Assembly: GCF_003614435.1 (NCBI RefSeq)
Contig: NZ_CP025546.1
Location: 2,914,001 to 2,978,000, forward strand
Reading direction: 5' to 3'
Origin: Mycobacterium paragordonae
Lineage (GTDB): Bacteria; Actinomycetota; Actinomycetes; Mycobacteriales; Mycobacteriaceae
Length of the DNA stretch: 64,000 nt
Part shown: piece after piece, positions 19,457-32,811 of the stretch
Layout: every line of letters starts with the position of its first letter
Position numbering within the stretch: the stretch's first letter is position 1
Notes under the pieces: model-generated
Databases searched by the model: none
The model's input: the letters and a program-made list of their open reading frames with translations, nothing else
What the model was told of the DNA's origin: nothing
Program-made: the position numbers and the translations under genes

Positions 19457-20161
19457 CTATCCAGGGGGTCGCAGTGCGGCAAATTCGTCGGTTACCCGCA
19501 ACTGGGAGTCGGTGAACCGGTACAGCGCGGCCGGGCGCCCGCCGCTGCGGCCCGACTGGGCGATGGTCCCGGTCGCCGTGATGACCTTGCGCCGCGCCAG
19601 CACGCGCTGCAGATTGGTCGCGTCGACCTGATAACCCAGTGCCGCGCCATAGATGTCGCGCAGCGTGGACAATGCGAATTCCCTTGGTGCCAAGGCGAAT
19701 CCGATGTTCGTGTAGGACATCTTGGCGACCAGCCGGGTGCGGGCGTGGGCCACCATCGTCCCGTGGTCGAAGGCCATCGGCGGGAGCGCGTTCACCGGAT
19801 GCCACCGGGTGTCCGGGGGCAGTTCGGGGGTGGCGGGGGAGGGCACCAGTCCGAGGAACGTCGAGGCGATCATCCGCACGTCCGGGACCCGTCGCGGATC
19901 GGAGAACACCGCGAGCTGTTCGAGGTGGGACAGCTCCTTCAGATCGACCTTCTCGGCAAGCTGGCGGCGCACCGAGGTGATCATGTCCTCGTCGTTGCGC
20001 AGCCGGCCGCCCGGCAGCGACCACGCGCCCCGCTGCGGATCCTGTGCGCGCTGCCATAACAGCACGTTCAGCTGGGGTTTCCCGCTGCGAGGGCCGTCGG
20101 TAACCATGCGAACCTGGAACACGACGGCGAGCACTTCGTGGGCGGTGCTACCATGAGGCAT
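19457..20161 (-). CDS. nrtR: NAD biosynthesis repressor NrtR (Nudix-wHTH)
   Basis: A 234-residue protein with an N-terminal Nudix-fold domain (about 8-145) and a C-terminal winged helix (about 155-230). The Nudix box reads GGRLRNDEDMITSVRRQLAEKV; key glutamates are changed, so it senses a ligand (ADP-ribose in known NrtRs) rather than hydrolysing it. WSLPGGRL and SYTNIGFALAP are typical. It is divergent from nadABC, and a palindrome fills the gap. It corresponds to Rv1593c. The start codon is directly next to the operator, so binding would also shut its own expression. Confidence 0.9.
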   Translation of the reverse strand: MPHGSTAHEVLAVVFQVRMVTDGPRSGKPQLNVLLWQRAQDPQRGAWSLPGGRLRNDEDMITSVRRQLAEKVDLKELSHLEQLAVFSDPRRVPDVRMIASTFLGLVPSPATPELPPDTRWHPVNALPPMAFDHGTMVAHARTRLVAKMSYTNIGFALAPREFALSTLRDIYGAALGYQVDATNLQRVLARRKVITATGTIAQSGRSGGRPAALYRFTDSQLRVTDEFAALRPPG

Positions 20162-20184
20162 GTTTTCGATTGTAAGTCGAAAAC
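20162..20184. promoter_or_regulatory. NrtR operator between nrtR and nadA
   Basis: Perfect 8-bp inverted arms GTTTTCGA (20162-20169) and TCGAAAAC (20177-20184) flank a 7-bp spacer. The site begins at the base next to the nrtR start codon and ends 24 bases before the nadA ATG. It is the only long palindrome in the divergent gap and fits the known control of nadABC by NrtR. Confidence 0.85.
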
Positions 20185-20208
20185 CTCCTGAGTGCGAAAG
20201 GAGCCGCC

Positions 20209-21282
20209 ATGACGATCTTGAATCGCATGGACACGCTCGCCGAGTCGCGGGTCGGCGCCATCTCCGATGAGCTCGCGGCCCGCATCATCAGCACGCCTGC
20301 CGGCTATGCCGGAGTCGACGGCGACGCGCAGTGGGCAGCCGAGATCCGCCGATTGGCGCGCCTGCGCGGGGCCACCGTGCTGGCACACAACTACCAGCTG
20401 CCGGCGATCCAGGACGTCGCCGATCACGTAGGGGATTCGCTGGCGCTGTCGCGGATCGCCGCCGAGGCGCCGGAGGACACCATCGTGTTCTGCGGCGTGC
20501 ACTTCATGGCCGAGACCGCCAAGATCCTGAGCCCGGACAAGACCGTGCTGATCCCGGATCAGCGGGCCGGCTGCTCCCTGGCCGACTCGATCACTCCCGA
20601 CGACCTGCGCGCGTGGAAGGCCGAGCACCCCGACGCCGTCGTCGTCTCCTACGTCAACACCACGGCTGAGGTCAAGGCGCTCACCGACATCTGCTGCACC
20701 TCGTCGAACGCCGTCGACGTCGTCGCCTCCATCGACCCCGACCGCGAGGTTCTGTTCTGCCCCGACCAGTTCCTGGGCGCGCACGTGCGCCGGGTGACCG
20801 GCCGCAAGAACCTGCACATCTGGGCCGGCGAATGCCATGTGCACGCCGGCATCAACGGCGACGAGCTCGCCGAGCGGGCCCGCGCCAACCCCGACGCCGA
20901 GTTGTACGTGCACCCCGAATGTGGTTGTGCCACTTCGGCTCTGTACCTGGCCGGCGAGGGCGCCTTTCCGGCCGAGCGGGTCAAGATCTTGTCCACCGGC
21001 GGCATGCTCGACGCCGCGCACGAGACCCGCGCGCGCAAGGTGCTGGTCGCCACCGAGGTCGGCATGCTTCACCAATTGCGCAGGGCGGCACCAGAAGTCG
21101 ACTTCCAGGCGGTCAATGACCGCGCGTCGTGCAAGTACATGAAGATGATCACCCCGGCCGCGCTGCTGCGCTGCCTGGTGGAAGGCGCCGACGAAGTCCA
21201 CGTCGATCCCGACGTCGCGGCGGCGGGCCGGCGCAGCGTGCAGCGCATGATCGCCATCGGCCAGCCCGGCGGTGGCGAATGA
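20209..21282 (+). CDS. nadA: Quinolinate synthase
   Basis: An Fe-S enzyme joining iminoaspartate and dihydroxyacetone phosphate to quinolinate, in de novo NAD synthesis. It has 357 residues. Seen: [14 protein letters not shown], the [11 protein letters not shown] motif, HPECGC and the C-terminal region with DRASCKY, supplying the cluster cysteines. A strong AAAGGAG precedes the ATG by five bases. It overlaps nadB by four bases (ATGA). Confidence 0.97.
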   Translation: MTILNRMDTLAESRVGAISDELAARIISTPAGYAGVDGDAQWAAEIRRLARLRGATVLAHNYQLPAIQDVADHVGDSLALSRIAAEAPEDTIVFCGVHFMAETAKILSPDKTVLIPDQRAGCSLADSITPDDLRAWKAEHPDAVVVSYVNTTAEVKALTDICCTSSNAVDVVASIDPDREVLFCPDQFLGAHVRRVTGRKNLHIWAGECHVHAGINGDELAERARANPDAELYVHPECGCATSALYLAGEGAFPAERVKILSTGGMLDAAHETRARKVLVATEVGMLHQLRRAAPEVDFQAVNDRASCKYMKMITPAALLRCLVEGADEVHVDPDVAAAGRRSVQRMIAIGQPGGGE

Positions 21283-22856
21283 CCACCCGTCCGGTGTGGC
21301 GCGACAGCGCCGACGTCGTCGTCATCGGCATGGGCGTGGCCGGTCTGGCCGCCGCGCTGGCCGCCCACCGCGCCGGCGCCGCGGTCGTCGTCCTGAACAA
21401 GGCGGCCCAGACGCGCGGGGTCACGGCGACCCACTACGCGCAGGGCGGCATCGCGGTGGTGTTGCCGGACAACGACGACTCCGTCGACGCCCACGTGAGC
21501 GACACGCTGACGGCCGGTGCGGGACTGTGCGACCCGGACGCGGTGTACTCGATCGTCGCCGACGGCTATCGCGCGGTCACCGAATTGGTCGGGAACGGAG
21601 CACGTTTCGACGAAGCCGTACCCGGCACCTGGGACGTGACCCGCGAAGGCGGCCACTCCCGGCGACGGGTGGTGCACGCCGGAGGCGACGCGACCGGGGC
21701 CGAGGTGCAGCGCACCCTCGACGGCGCCGCGTGCACGCTGGACATCCGCAGCAGCCATGTCGCGCTACAGGTCCTGCACGACGAGGCCGGCGTGACCGGA
21801 GTGCTGGTGGCCCGCCCCGATGGTGTCGGCATCATCAGCGCGCCCTCGGTCATCCTGGCGACGGGCGGCCTGGGGCACCTCTGCAGCGCGACCACCAACC
21901 CGAACGGGTCCACCGGAGACGGCATCGCGCTGGCGTTGTGGGCGGGCCTGGCGGTCAGCGACCTGGAGTTCATCCAGTTTCACCCGACGATGCTTTTCGT
22001 CCCAGGCGCTCAGGGCCGCCGCCCGTTGATCACCGAGGCCATTCGCGGCGAGGGCGCGATACTGCTTGACAGTCAAGGCAATTCGATCACCGCCGGGGTG
22101 CACCCGATGGGTGATCTGGCCCCGCGCGACGTGGTCGCGGCCGCTATCGACGCCCGGCTCAAGGCAACCGGCGACCCGTGCGCCTACCTCGACGCGCGAG
22201 GCATCGAGGGATTCGCCGCGCGCTTCCCGACCGTCACCGCCGCCTGCCGGGCGGCCGGCATCGACCCGGTCCGCCAGGCCATCCCGATCGTCCCGGGCGC
22301 GCACTACAGCTGCGGCGGCGTCGTCACCGACGTATACGGCCAGACGGAGCTGCCCGGCTTGTACGCGGCGGGCGAGGTGGCCCGCACCGGCATGCACGGC
22401 GCCAACCGGCTGGCCTCCAACAGCCTGCTGGAAGGGCTGGTGGTCGGTGGCCGCGCCGGACAGGGAGCGGCCGCGCACGCGGTGGCCACCGGATGCCGGC
22501 GCGCGAAGATGCCCGAGCCGTTCCTGCGCGCCGCGCCGCGCCGCAGCGATCTGCAGCACGCGATGAGCCGGGACGCCTCGGTGGTGCGTGACGCCGACGG
22601 GCTGCACCGCTTGGCCGATCTGCTCAGCGCGGCCCCGGCCCGCTCCGTGGCGTGCCGGCAGGACGCCGAGGATGTCGCGCTGACCCTGGCCGCGCGCACG
22701 GTGACCGCCGCCGCGCTGGCCCGCACCGAGAGCCGGGGCTGCCACCACCGCGCCGAGTACCCGTCGGCCGATACCGAGCAGGGGCGTAGCGCTCTGGTGC
22801 GGCTGGACCCCGACGGCAGCTCCGTTCGCGTGGAGACCCTGGCGGCGGTGGGCTGA
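21279..22856 (+). CDS. nadB: L-aspartate oxidase
   Basis: FAD enzyme that oxidises aspartate to iminoaspartate for NadA. The product has 525 residues from the ATG at 21279, which overlaps the nadA stop; the frame is open to 21129 but that part lies inside nadA. The FAD-binding GMGVAG is near residue 17-22 and [11 protein letters not shown], typical of NadB, near 49-59. [16 protein letters not shown] marks the C-terminal FAD contact. It overlaps nadC by one base. Confidence 0.97.
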   Translation: MTTRPVWRDSADVVVIGMGVAGLAAALAAHRAGAAVVVLNKAAQTRGVTATHYAQGGIAVVLPDNDDSVDAHVSDTLTAGAGLCDPDAVYSIVADGYRAVTELVGNGARFDEAVPGTWDVTREGGHSRRRVVHAGGDATGAEVQRTLDGAACTLDIRSSHVALQVLHDEAGVTGVLVARPDGVGIISAPSVILATGGLGHLCSATTNPNGSTGDGIALALWAGLAVSDLEFIQFHPTMLFVPGAQGRRPLITEAIRGEGAILLDSQGNSITAGVHPMGDLAPRDVVAAAIDARLKATGDPCAYLDARGIEGFAARFPTVTAACRAAGIDPVRQAIPIVPGAHYSCGGVVTDVYGQTELPGLYAAGEVARTGMHGANRLASNSLLEGLVVGGRAGQGAAAHAVATGCRRAKMPEPFLRAAPRRSDLQHAMSRDASVVRDADGLHRLADLLSAAPARSVACRQDAEDVALTLAARTVTAAALARTESRGCHHRAEYPSADTEQGRSALVRLDPDGSSVRVETLAAVG

Positions 22857-23713
22857 TGAAGCTGGATGCCGCCGAGCGGGCCGATGCGATAGCGACCATT
22901 CGACGAGGCCTGGACGAGGACCTGCGCTACGGGCCGGATGCGACCACCTTGGCGACGGTCTCGGCGGGTGCGATGGCCACGGCGTCGATGGTGCCGCGCG
23001 CGCCGGGCGTGATCGCCGGGGTGGACGTGGCCCTGTTGGCGCTCGACGAGGTGATCGGCAGCGACGGTTATCAGGTGTTGCACCGCGTGGAAGACGGCGC
23101 GCGAGTAGGGCCGGGTGAGCCGCTGCTGACCGTGCGGGCCCAGACGCGCGGCCTGTTGACGGCCGAGCGGACCATGCTCAACCTGGTGTGCCACCTGTCC
23201 GGCATCGCGACGGCGACGGCGGCATGGGTGGAGGCAGTGGACGGCACCAAGGCCCAGATCCGCGACACCCGCAAGACCCTGCCGGGCCTGCGCGCGCTGC
23301 AGAAATACGCGGTGCGGGTCGGCGGCGGCGTCAACCACCGCCTGGGGCTGGGCGACGCGGCGCTGATCAAGGACAACCACGTCGCGGCCGCGGGGTCGGT
23401 GGTCGAGGCGCTGCGTGCGGTGCGCGCCGCCGCGCCCGAACTGTCCTGCGAAGTCGAGGTGGACTCACTCGAGCAGCTGGACGAGGTGCTGCCGGAGAAG
23501 CCGGAATTGATCCTGCTGGACAACTTCCCGGTGTGGCAGACCCAGATCGCCGTGCAACGCCGCGATGCGCGGGCGCCGCAGGTGCTGCTGGAATCCTCCG
23601 GCGGACTCAGTCTGGAAACCGCGAAAACCTATGCCGGGACCGGAGTGGACTACCTCGCCGTGGGCGCGCTGACCCACTCGGTGCGAGTGCTCGACGTCGG
23701 CCTGGATATGTGA
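22856..23713 (+). CDS. nadC: Nicotinate-nucleotide pyrophosphorylase
   Basis: Converts quinolinate and PRPP to nicotinate mononucleotide. It has 285 residues. Typical motifs are RDTRKTLPGLR near 135, NHRLGLGDAALIKDNH near 161, EVEVDSLEQL and LLESSGGL. The ATG overlaps the nadB stop (TGATG). It ends one base from the stop codon of the convergent UPF0126 gene. Confidence 0.97.
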   Translation: MKLDAAERADAIATIRRGLDEDLRYGPDATTLATVSAGAMATASMVPRAPGVIAGVDVALLALDEVIGSDGYQVLHRVEDGARVGPGEPLLTVRAQTRGLLTAERTMLNLVCHLSGIATATAAWVEAVDGTKAQIRDTRKTLPGLRALQKYAVRVGGGVNHRLGLGDAALIKDNHVAAAGSVVEALRAVRAAAPELSCEVEVDSLEQLDEVLPEKPELILLDNFPVWQTQIAVQRRDARAPQVLLESSGGLSLETAKTYAGTGVDYLAVGALTHSVRVLDVGLDM

Positions 23714-24424
23714 CTAGAGCTCGGGTGGCGGGGCGGACCTGCGGTTGACCCGCACCGCGATCCGCGGCAGCAGCCTGCCCGGTGACCGCTGGATGTCGTA
23801 ATCCCAATCCAGTCCCGTCCAGAGTTGCCAGCCGCGCCAGCGGGCCAGCAGCACGAACCCGGCGCCGACCAACGTGGCGATCACCATGCCCGCCGACGCC
23901 CGCCCCACATAGTCGAATGCCACCGCCACGACACTGGCGGCCACCGCGCAGGTGGCGTAGAGGGTGTTGCCCCCGAAGATCTGCGGCGTCCGTCGTACGG
24001 CGAGGTCACGCAGCGCGCCGCCGCCCACCGCGGTGATCGTGCCCAGGAAGATCGCGGCCAGCCAGCCCAGGCCGACGTGCAGGGTCTTCTGGGCGCCGGC
24101 CGCCGCCCAACAACCCAGGGCCAGGGCATCGACCACCGGGAAGATCAGCGCCCACGCGCGGTCGTGCACCGGGGTCAGGAAGGCGACGATCGCTCCGGCG
24201 ATCACAGCCAGCGCGTAAAGGTAGTCGGTGAGCGCGACCGGTGGGCCGTGCTGCAACAGGGTGTCGCGAATCAGGCCGCCGCCCAGGCCCGACAACGTCG
24301 CCAACGCGGCGAAGCCAATGGGATCCAGGTGCAGTTCGCGCGCCACGAGCCCACCGAGGATGGCGTTGCCGAAGACTCCGGTCAGGTCGATGACCCGGAG
24401 GAATTCGCCAACGGTGTCTGTCAC
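23714..24424 (-). CDS. UPF0126/TRIC-type membrane protein
   Basis: A 236-residue protein with about seven helices and an internal duplication typical of the family: FGNAILGG, then GLGGGLIRD in the first half and VGGGALRD in the second. Bacterial TRIC-like channels of this family carry monovalent cations; YicG-type members are otherwise uncharacterised. It starts at GTG 24424. A basic C-terminal tail (RLLPRIAVRVNRR) faces the cytoplasm. It is nine bases from the TetR gene upstream on the same strand. A direct link to NAD synthesis is not implied. Confidence 0.85.
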   Translation of the reverse strand: MTDTVGEFLRVIDLTGVFGNAILGGLVARELHLDPIGFAALATLSGLGGGLIRDTLLQHGPPVALTDYLYALAVIAGAIVAFLTPVHDRAWALIFPVVDALALGCWAAAGAQKTLHVGLGWLAAIFLGTITAVGGGALRDLAVRRTPQIFGGNTLYATCAVAASVVAVAFDYVGRASAGMVIATLVGAGFVLLARWRGWQLWTGLDWDYDIQRSPGRLLPRIAVRVNRRSAPPPEL

Positions 24425-24433
24425 GCCAATACG

Positions 24434-25000
24434 TTAAACCGTCAGTAGCAGGCGTGCGGCGGCCTTCGCCGCCTTGAGCGCTGCCGTGTCTCCGCTGGTC
24501 CGCGACAGGATCAGGGCGCCCTCGATCTGCGAGATCACCGCCAGCCCCGTCTGCTCGGCGCGTGCCGGGGACCAGCCGTCCTGACGAAGCCGGTCGGTGA
24601 TCGCCGCGCACCAACCGGCGAAAGCCCGCGCCGCGGCCTCCCGCACCGCCGGACTGCCGTGCACGGCCTCGGTGGCCAGCGGCTCGACCGGACAGCCGTC
24701 GCGCGGGTCACCGGCCAGCCCCGCCGCCAGCACGTCGATCCACCGATCGACGATGTCATCCACCGATCGGTCGGTGGCCAGCAGTTGGCGCAGTAGCCGT
24801 TCGATGGCGGACCCGGTGGTGTCGACCGCCGCCGCGGCCAGTTGCTGTTTGCCTTGCGGGAAGTGGTGGTAGAGCGAACCGGGCTTGACGCCCGCCTCGT
24901 CGAGGATCTGGTTCAGGCCGGTCGCCGCGTAGCCCTGGCGGCGGAACAAGGTGGCGGCGGTGTCGATGAGCGCGGCGCGGCTGCGGTCGGGTCTCGGCAT
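24434..25000 (-). CDS. TetR-family regulator (LmrA/YxaF type)
   Basis: About 188 residues from the ATG at 25000; an upstream start at 25033 would run through the palindrome and is less likely. The N-terminal HTH reads RAALIDTAATLF..GYAATGLNQI..GVKPGSLYHHFPQGK. The C-terminal domain with the motif DGCPVEPLA is typical of the LmrA/YxaF subgroup. It is divergent from a zinc alcohol dehydrogenase with a 16-bp palindrome between them, so that gene is the probable target together with itself. The inducer is unknown. Confidence 0.88.
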   Translation of the reverse strand: MPRPDRSRAALIDTAATLFRRQGYAATGLNQILDEAGVKPGSLYHHFPQGKQQLAAAAVDTTGSAIERLLRQLLATDRSVDDIVDRWIDVLAAGLAGDPRDGCPVEPLATEAVHGSPAVREAAARAFAGWCAAITDRLRQDGWSPARAEQTGLAVISQIEGALILSRTSGDTAALKAAKAAARLLLTV

Positions 25001-25014
25001 GCTCTTGACTTTAC

Positions 25015-25030
25015 TTGAGTGATCACTCAA
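25015..25030. promoter_or_regulatory. TetR operator, perfect 16-bp palindrome
   Basis: TTGAGTGATCACTCAA lies between the TetR start (25000) and the dehydrogenase start (25041), 10 to 15 bases from each. A perfect palindrome of this size in a 40-bp divergent gap is strong evidence of an operator for the neighbouring TetR protein. Confidence 0.85.
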
Positions 25031-25040
25031 CAATGTCGCA

Positions 25041-26069
25041 ATGAGGCAACTAATGCACGCCGACGCCGGTCACTACGTGTGGCGCGACGTCGCCGACCCG
25101 GAAATTTCGGCGCCCGGACAGGCCCTGGTCCGTCCGTTGGCGGTCGCGTGCTGCGACCTGGATGTCGCCGTCTGCGCCGGCCGGCTGCCGCTTCCGCCGG
25201 GGTATGCCGTGGGGCACGAGGGGCTGGCCGAGGTCGTCGCGGTCGGCGATGGCGTCACCGGCGTTGGGGTGGGCGACCGGGTCGTCGTGCCGTTCCAGAT
25301 CAGCTGCGGAACCTGCCGCGAGTGTCGGCGCGGCGTCACCGGGTCCTGTGGCTCGCTGCCGTTGCTGGCGATGTATGGCATGGGCCCGATCGCCGGCCTC
25401 GACGGCGGCGGTTTCATGGCGGATCTGGTGTTGGTTCCCTACGCCAACGCGATGCTGATCCCGGTTCCGGACGGGGTCGACTCCGTGGCAATTGCGTCCT
25501 TGTCGGACAACATTCCCGACGGCTGGCGCACAGTGGCGCCGTTCGCGGACGAGTTGGCTGCGGTTGATGCCGTGGATCGCCGGGTGCTGGTGGTCGGTCG
25601 GGCATCGATCGGGCTGTATGCGGCGGCCTTCGCGGCCGCTCTGGGCGCCCACGTCGACTACGTCGACACCGACTCGCATCGGTTGTCGGCTGCCGAGAAA
25701 CTGGGCGCGACCGTGCACGACCGCATCAAGCCCGCCAAGGAGTGGGAGCCGTATCCCGTCACGGTGAACACGTCGGCCGACCCGGCGCTGCTGGCGGCCG
25801 CCCTGCGTGCGACGTGGCCGGACGGCGTGTGCACCGACACCGGGATCTACTACCAGCCGACCGTCGAGCTGGCGCTGTTGCCGCTCTACACCCGCGGCGT
25901 GCGGTTCGTCACCGGCCGGGTCAACGCTCGCGCCGCCATTCCGCAGGTCCTGGCGGTGCTGGCGGACGGCTGCGACCTGTCTCCGGCGGTCGACCGCGTG
26001 GTGCCGTGGGAGGAGGCGCCCAGGGGGTGGCCGGAGATGACGGGCAAGACGGTATTCCTCAGGAGCTGA
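25041..26069 (+). CDS. Zinc-binding alcohol dehydrogenase (MDR)
   Basis: A 342-residue medium-chain dehydrogenase. GHEGLAEVVAVG near 58 holds the catalytic-zinc ligands, and CGTCRECRRGVTGSC near 91-105 gives the four-Cys structural zinc site. The nucleotide loop reads VVGRASIG, a relaxed form of GxGxxG. ATG at 25041. Probably oxidises or reduces an alcohol or aldehyde in a NAD(P)-dependent manner; the substrate is unknown. Expression is likely controlled by the divergent TetR protein. Confidence 0.88.
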   Translation: MRQLMHADAGHYVWRDVADPEISAPGQALVRPLAVACCDLDVAVCAGRLPLPPGYAVGHEGLAEVVAVGDGVTGVGVGDRVVVPFQISCGTCRECRRGVTGSCGSLPLLAMYGMGPIAGLDGGGFMADLVLVPYANAMLIPVPDGVDSVAIASLSDNIPDGWRTVAPFADELAAVDAVDRRVLVVGRASIGLYAAAFAAALGAHVDYVDTDSHRLSAAEKLGATVHDRIKPAKEWEPYPVTVNTSADPALLAAALRATWPDGVCTDTGIYYQPTVELALLPLYTRGVRFVTGRVNARAAIPQVLAVLADGCDLSPAVDRVVPWEEAPRGWPEMTGKTVFLRS

Positions 26070-26151
26070 TCGCGCGTGCGGCTACCGCGCTCCAACCGGC
26101 CGAATGCCTCGGTAGACGCACACCGGAAGCGGTGAGCGCACACGCGAAGCG

Positions 26152-26574
26152 TCAGGCGATGTCGCCGACGAATACCGCCATGCGACGCAGCTGTGCCCGG
26201 GCCATCTTGGGCAGCCCTTCGGCCTCGGGGCCGTCGGTGCCCGCCGGCAGGATCCGCGCATTCGTGATGTGCACGGTCTGGCGGGCGTAGTGCACGTCAG
26301 CGTCGCCGGCGGCCACCACATTCTTCACCCAGTCGGTTTTGCCGTGACCCAGGGCGATCGCCAGGACGTTGCCCTTGCGGTAGGTGGTCACGATCGTCTT
26401 GTAGACCTTGCCCGACTTCCGGCCGCGGTGCTCGATGGTCGCGGTGCCGGGCAGGAACCGGGCGATCGGTTTCAGGAGCGGGTTGACGTACTTGACCTGG
26501 ATGTTCTCGAACCACACCGGAAAGATCATCGGGACGCCCGGGGCGTTGTTGGGGTGTTGATCCCTTGCAGACAT
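26152..26574 (-). CDS. Nitroreductase/F420H2-dependent quinone reductase family protein (Rv1598c-like)
   Basis: About 140 residues from the ATG at 26574, preceded by AAAAAAGGAGCC; the frame extends upstream to 26832 but that part overlaps hisD. The core [16 protein letters not shown] and the later [13 protein letters not shown] are the signature of the Ddn-like split-barrel family that uses F420H2. The substrate is unknown. It is divergent from hisD and occupies the same place as Rv1598c. Confidence 0.85.
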   Translation of the reverse strand: MSARDQHPNNAPGVPMIFPVWFENIQVKYVNPLLKPIARFLPGTATIEHRGRKSGKVYKTIVTTYRKGNVLAIALGHGKTDWVKNVVAAGDADVHYARQTVHITNARILPAGTDGPEAEGLPKMARAQLRRMAVFVGDIA

Positions 26575-26659
26575 GGCTGGCTCCTTTTTTACCCGCGCAT
26601 TTACCCGCGCACTGTACCGGTCGAATATCGACTTGAGCTGCTCTGGGACAATGGTCCAC

Positions 26660-29827
<3,168 letters not shown>

Positions 29828-29831
<4 letters not shown>

Positions 29832-30460
29832 CAGCGCTTATCCGGCCGAAATCCGTGGTAGTGCTGGACTACGGCTCCGGTAATCTGCGCTCGGCGCAAC
29901 GCGCGCTGGAGCGGGTAGGTGCTGACGTCGAGGTCACCGCGGAGCCCGAAAAGGCCCTGGCCGCAGACGGACTCGTGGTGCCCGGCGTCGGCGCCTTCGA
30001 AGCGTGCATGACCGGCCTGCGCAAGATCGGCGGGGAGCGGATCATCGCCGAACGGGTCGCTGCCGGGCATCCGGTGCTGGGCGTCTGCGTGGGCATGCAG
30101 ATCCTGTTCGCGCGCGGTGTCGAGTTCGGCGTGGAGACCACCGGATGCGGTCAATGGCCCGGCGCGGTAACCCGATTGGATGCGCCGGTGATCCCGCACA
30201 TGGGGTGGAACGTGGTGAATGCCGCGCCGGACAGCGTGCTCTTCCGGGGCATGAGCGCCGACACCCGGTTCTATTTCGTACACTCCTACGCCGCGCAGCG
30301 GTGGGAAGGTTCACCCGAAGCGATGTTGACGTGGGCGACACATCAGGTGCCGTTTCTGGCGGCGGTGGAGGACGGGCCGCTGTCCGCCACCCAGTTCCAC
30401 CCGGAGAAGAGCGGCGACGCCGGCGCCGCGATCCTGCACAACTGGGTCGAGGGGCTGTAG
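29828..30460 (+). CDS. hisH: Imidazole glycerol phosphate synthase, glutaminase subunit
   Basis: Class I glutaminase that channels ammonia to HisF. It has 210 residues. The catalytic Cys lies in GVCVGMQIL near 88, with the His-x-Glu pair in FHPEKSGD near 190. GTG at 29828 overlaps the hisB stop by four bases. Its partner hisF is three genes downstream. Confidence 0.97.
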
Positions 30461-30462
30461 CC

Positions 30463-31197
30463 ATGTCGCTGATTCTGTTGCCCGCCGTCGACGTCGTCGA
30501 GGGCCGCGCCGTGCGCCTGGTACAGGGCAAGGCCGGCAGTGAAACCGAGTACGGCTCAGCGCTGGACGCCGCGCTCGGCTGGCAGCGCGACGGCACCGAC
30601 TGGATCCACCTGGTCGACCTGGACGCCGCCTTCGGCCGCGGTTCCAACCGCGAACTGCTCGCCGAGGTGGTGGGCAAACTCGACGTTCAGGTCGAACTCT
30701 CCGGCGGCATCCGCGACGACGATTCGCTTGCCGCCGCGCTGGCCACCGGGTGCGCCCGGGTCAACGTGGGCACCGCCGCATTGGAGAACCCCGATTGGTG
30801 TGCGCGGGCGATCGCCGAGCACGGCGACAAAGTCGCCGTCGGACTGGACGTTCAAATCGTTGATGGTGCACACCGATTGCGCGGCCGCGGCTGGGAGACC
30901 GACGGCGGCGATCTGTGGGAGGTGCTGGACCGGTTGAACGCCGAGGGGTGTTCGCGCTACGTCGTCACCGACGTCACCAAGGACGGCACCCTGACCGGGC
31001 CCAATCTCGACCTGTTGGCCCGGGTCGCCGAGCGCACCGACGCGCCGGTGATCGCCTCCGGCGGTGTGTCCAGCCTGGACGACCTGCGCGCCATCGCGAC
31101 GCTGACCGACCGGGGCATCGAGGGCGCCATCGTCGGCAAGGCGCTCTACGCCGGCCGGTTCACGCTGCCGCAGGCGCTGGACGCGGTGCGGAAGTAG
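30463..31197 (+). CDS. hisA: Bifunctional HisA/TrpF isomerase (PriA)
   Basis: A (beta/alpha)8 isomerase of 244 residues. Asp in LPAVDVVEG near 10 and Asp in TDVTKDGT near 130 are the catalytic pair, and the phosphate loops GGIRDD and ASGGVS are present. In actinobacteria this enzyme, PriA, also does the phosphoribosylanthranilate isomerase step of tryptophan synthesis; the trp genes at 36.7-41.9 kb contain no trpF, which fits. ATG at 30463 is two bases after the hisH stop. The frame is open far upstream inside hisH and the real start is clear. Confidence 0.96.
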   Translation: MSLILLPAVDVVEGRAVRLVQGKAGSETEYGSALDAALGWQRDGTDWIHLVDLDAAFGRGSNRELLAEVVGKLDVQVELSGGIRDDDSLAAALATGCARVNVGTAALENPDWCARAIAEHGDKVAVGLDVQIVDGAHRLRGRGWETDGGDLWEVLDRLNAEGCSRYVVTDVTKDGTLTGPNLDLLARVAERTDAPVIASGGVSSLDDLRAIATLTDRGIEGAIVGKALYAGRFTLPQALDAVRK

Positions 31198-31202
31198 GCG
31201 CC

Positions 31203-32003
31203 ATGGATTTGGATGCATTGGTTCGGCAGGCATCGGCGATCCTCGACGACGCGATCGAGCCGTTCCTGGCCGGCCACCGTGCCGACTCGGCGGTCCGCAA
31301 GAAGGGCAACGACTTCGCCACCGAGGTCGACCTGGCGATCGAACGACAGGTCGTCGATGCACTGGTCGCCGAGACCGGAATCGAGGTGCACGGCGAAGAA
31401 TTCGGCGGCGCCGACGTCGAGTCGCCGTGGGTGTGGGTGCTGGACCCCGTCGACGGCACGTTCAACTATGCCGCCGGGTCGCCGATGGCGGGCATTCTGC
31501 TGGGACTGTTGCGCGACGGCGAACCGGTAGCCGGATTGACCTGGCTGCCTTTCACCGGCCAGCGCTATACCGCCGTGGCGGGCGGTCCGCTGCTGAAAAA
31601 CGGTGAGCCGCAACCGAAATTGGCACCCGCTGAGTTGGCCGACGCGCTGGTCGGCGCCGGCTCGTTCAGCGCCGACTCTCGCGGCAGGTTCCCGGGCCGC
31701 TACCGGGTGGCGGTGCTGGAAAACCTCAGCCGACTGTCTTCGCGGTTGCGCATGCACGGTTCCACCGGCCTCGACCTGGCCTACGTGGCCGATGGAATTC
31801 TGGGAGGCGCAATCAGTTTCGGCAGCCATGTGTGGGACCACGCCGCCGGGGTCGCGCTGGTGCGGTCCGCGGGTGGCGTCGTCACCGACCTGGCCGGTGA
31901 ACAGTGGACCCCGGCCTCTCGGTCCGCGCTGGCCGCCGCGCCCGGCGTCCACGGCGAGATCCTCGAGATCCTCCGCAGCACAGGGCAACCGGAGGATTAC
32001 TGA
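31203..32003 (+). CDS. impA: Inositol monophosphatase family protein
   Basis: A 266-residue Mg-dependent sugar phosphatase. Metal motifs: GEEFGG near 66, [13 protein letters not shown] near 80, and the C-terminal WDHAAGVAL near 210. M. tuberculosis ImpA (Rv1604) sits in the same place. The probable substrate is inositol phosphate; the his operon location also makes histidinol phosphate worth considering, but M. tuberculosis has a separate enzyme for that. ATG at 31203, five bases after hisA. Confidence 0.92.
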   Translation: MDLDALVRQASAILDDAIEPFLAGHRADSAVRKKGNDFATEVDLAIERQVVDALVAETGIEVHGEEFGGADVESPWVWVLDPVDGTFNYAAGSPMAGILLGLLRDGEPVAGLTWLPFTGQRYTAVAGGPLLKNGEPQPKLAPAELADALVGAGSFSADSRGRFPGRYRVAVLENLSRLSSRLRMHGSTGLDLAYVADGILGGAISFGSHVWDHAAGVALVRSAGGVVTDLAGEQWTPASRSALAAAPGVHGEILEILRSTGQPEDY

Positions 32004-32004
32004 A

Positions 32005-32811
32005 ATGCAGCAGCATCACTGCGGTGACGGGCTCGCGGTACGGGTGATCCCGTGCCTGGACGTCGACGACGGCCGCGTCGTCAAGGGCGTCAACTTCGAA
32101 AACCTGCGCGACGCGGGTGATCCCGTTGAGTTGGCGGCGGCATATGACGCGGAGGGCGCCGACGAACTCACGTTTCTCGACGTGACCGCGTCCTCGTCGG
32201 GGCGGTCCACCATGCTCGATGTGGTGCGCCGCACCGCCGAGCAGGTGTTCATCCCGCTCACCGTCGGCGGCGGGGTGCGCACCGTGGCCGACGTCGACAC
32301 CTTGCTGCGCGCGGGTGCGGACAAGGTGTCGGTCAACACCGCCGCCATCGCCCGCCCCGACCTACTGGCCGAAATGGCCAGGCAATTCGGCTCGCAGTGC
32401 ATCGTTTTGTCGGTTGACGCGCGGACGGTGCTCGAAGGTTCGCCGCCGACGCCGTCGGGCTGGGAAGTCACCACCCATGGCGGCCGGCAGGGCACCGGGA
32501 TCGACGCCGTCGAATGGGCCGCCCGCGGCGCGGAGTTGGGCGTGGGCGAGATCTTGTTGAACTCGATGGACGCCGACGGCACCAAGGCCGGGTTCGACCT
32601 GGCCATGCTGCGCGCCGTGCGGGCGGCGGTGACGGTGCCGGTGATCGCCAGTGGCGGCGCCGGGGCCGCCGAACACTTCGCGCCCGCGGTGGACGCCGGG
32701 GCCGATGCGGTGTTGGCGGCCAGCGTGTTTCACTTCCGCGAGCTGACGATCGGACAGGTCAAGGCGGCCATGGCCGCCGAGGACATCACGGTACGGATCG
32801 CCACCGCATGA
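32005..32811 (+). CDS. hisF: Imidazole glycerol phosphate synthase, cyclase subunit
   Basis: Barrel enzyme forming IGP and AICAR with ammonia from HisH. It has 268 residues. Catalytic Asp residues: [14 protein letters not shown] near 19 and [10 protein letters not shown] near 138; TVGGGVR and ASGGAG bind phosphate. The ATG at 32005 lies two bases after impA. It overlaps hisI by four bases. Confidence 0.97.
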   Translation: MQQHHCGDGLAVRVIPCLDVDDGRVVKGVNFENLRDAGDPVELAAAYDAEGADELTFLDVTASSSGRSTMLDVVRRTAEQVFIPLTVGGGVRTVADVDTLLRAGADKVSVNTAAIARPDLLAEMARQFGSQCIVLSVDARTVLEGSPPTPSGWEVTTHGGRQGTGIDAVEWAARGAELGVGEILLNSMDADGTKAGFDLAMLRAVRAAVTVPVIASGGAGAAEHFAPAVDAGADAVLAASVFHFRELTIGQVKAAMAAEDITVRIATA

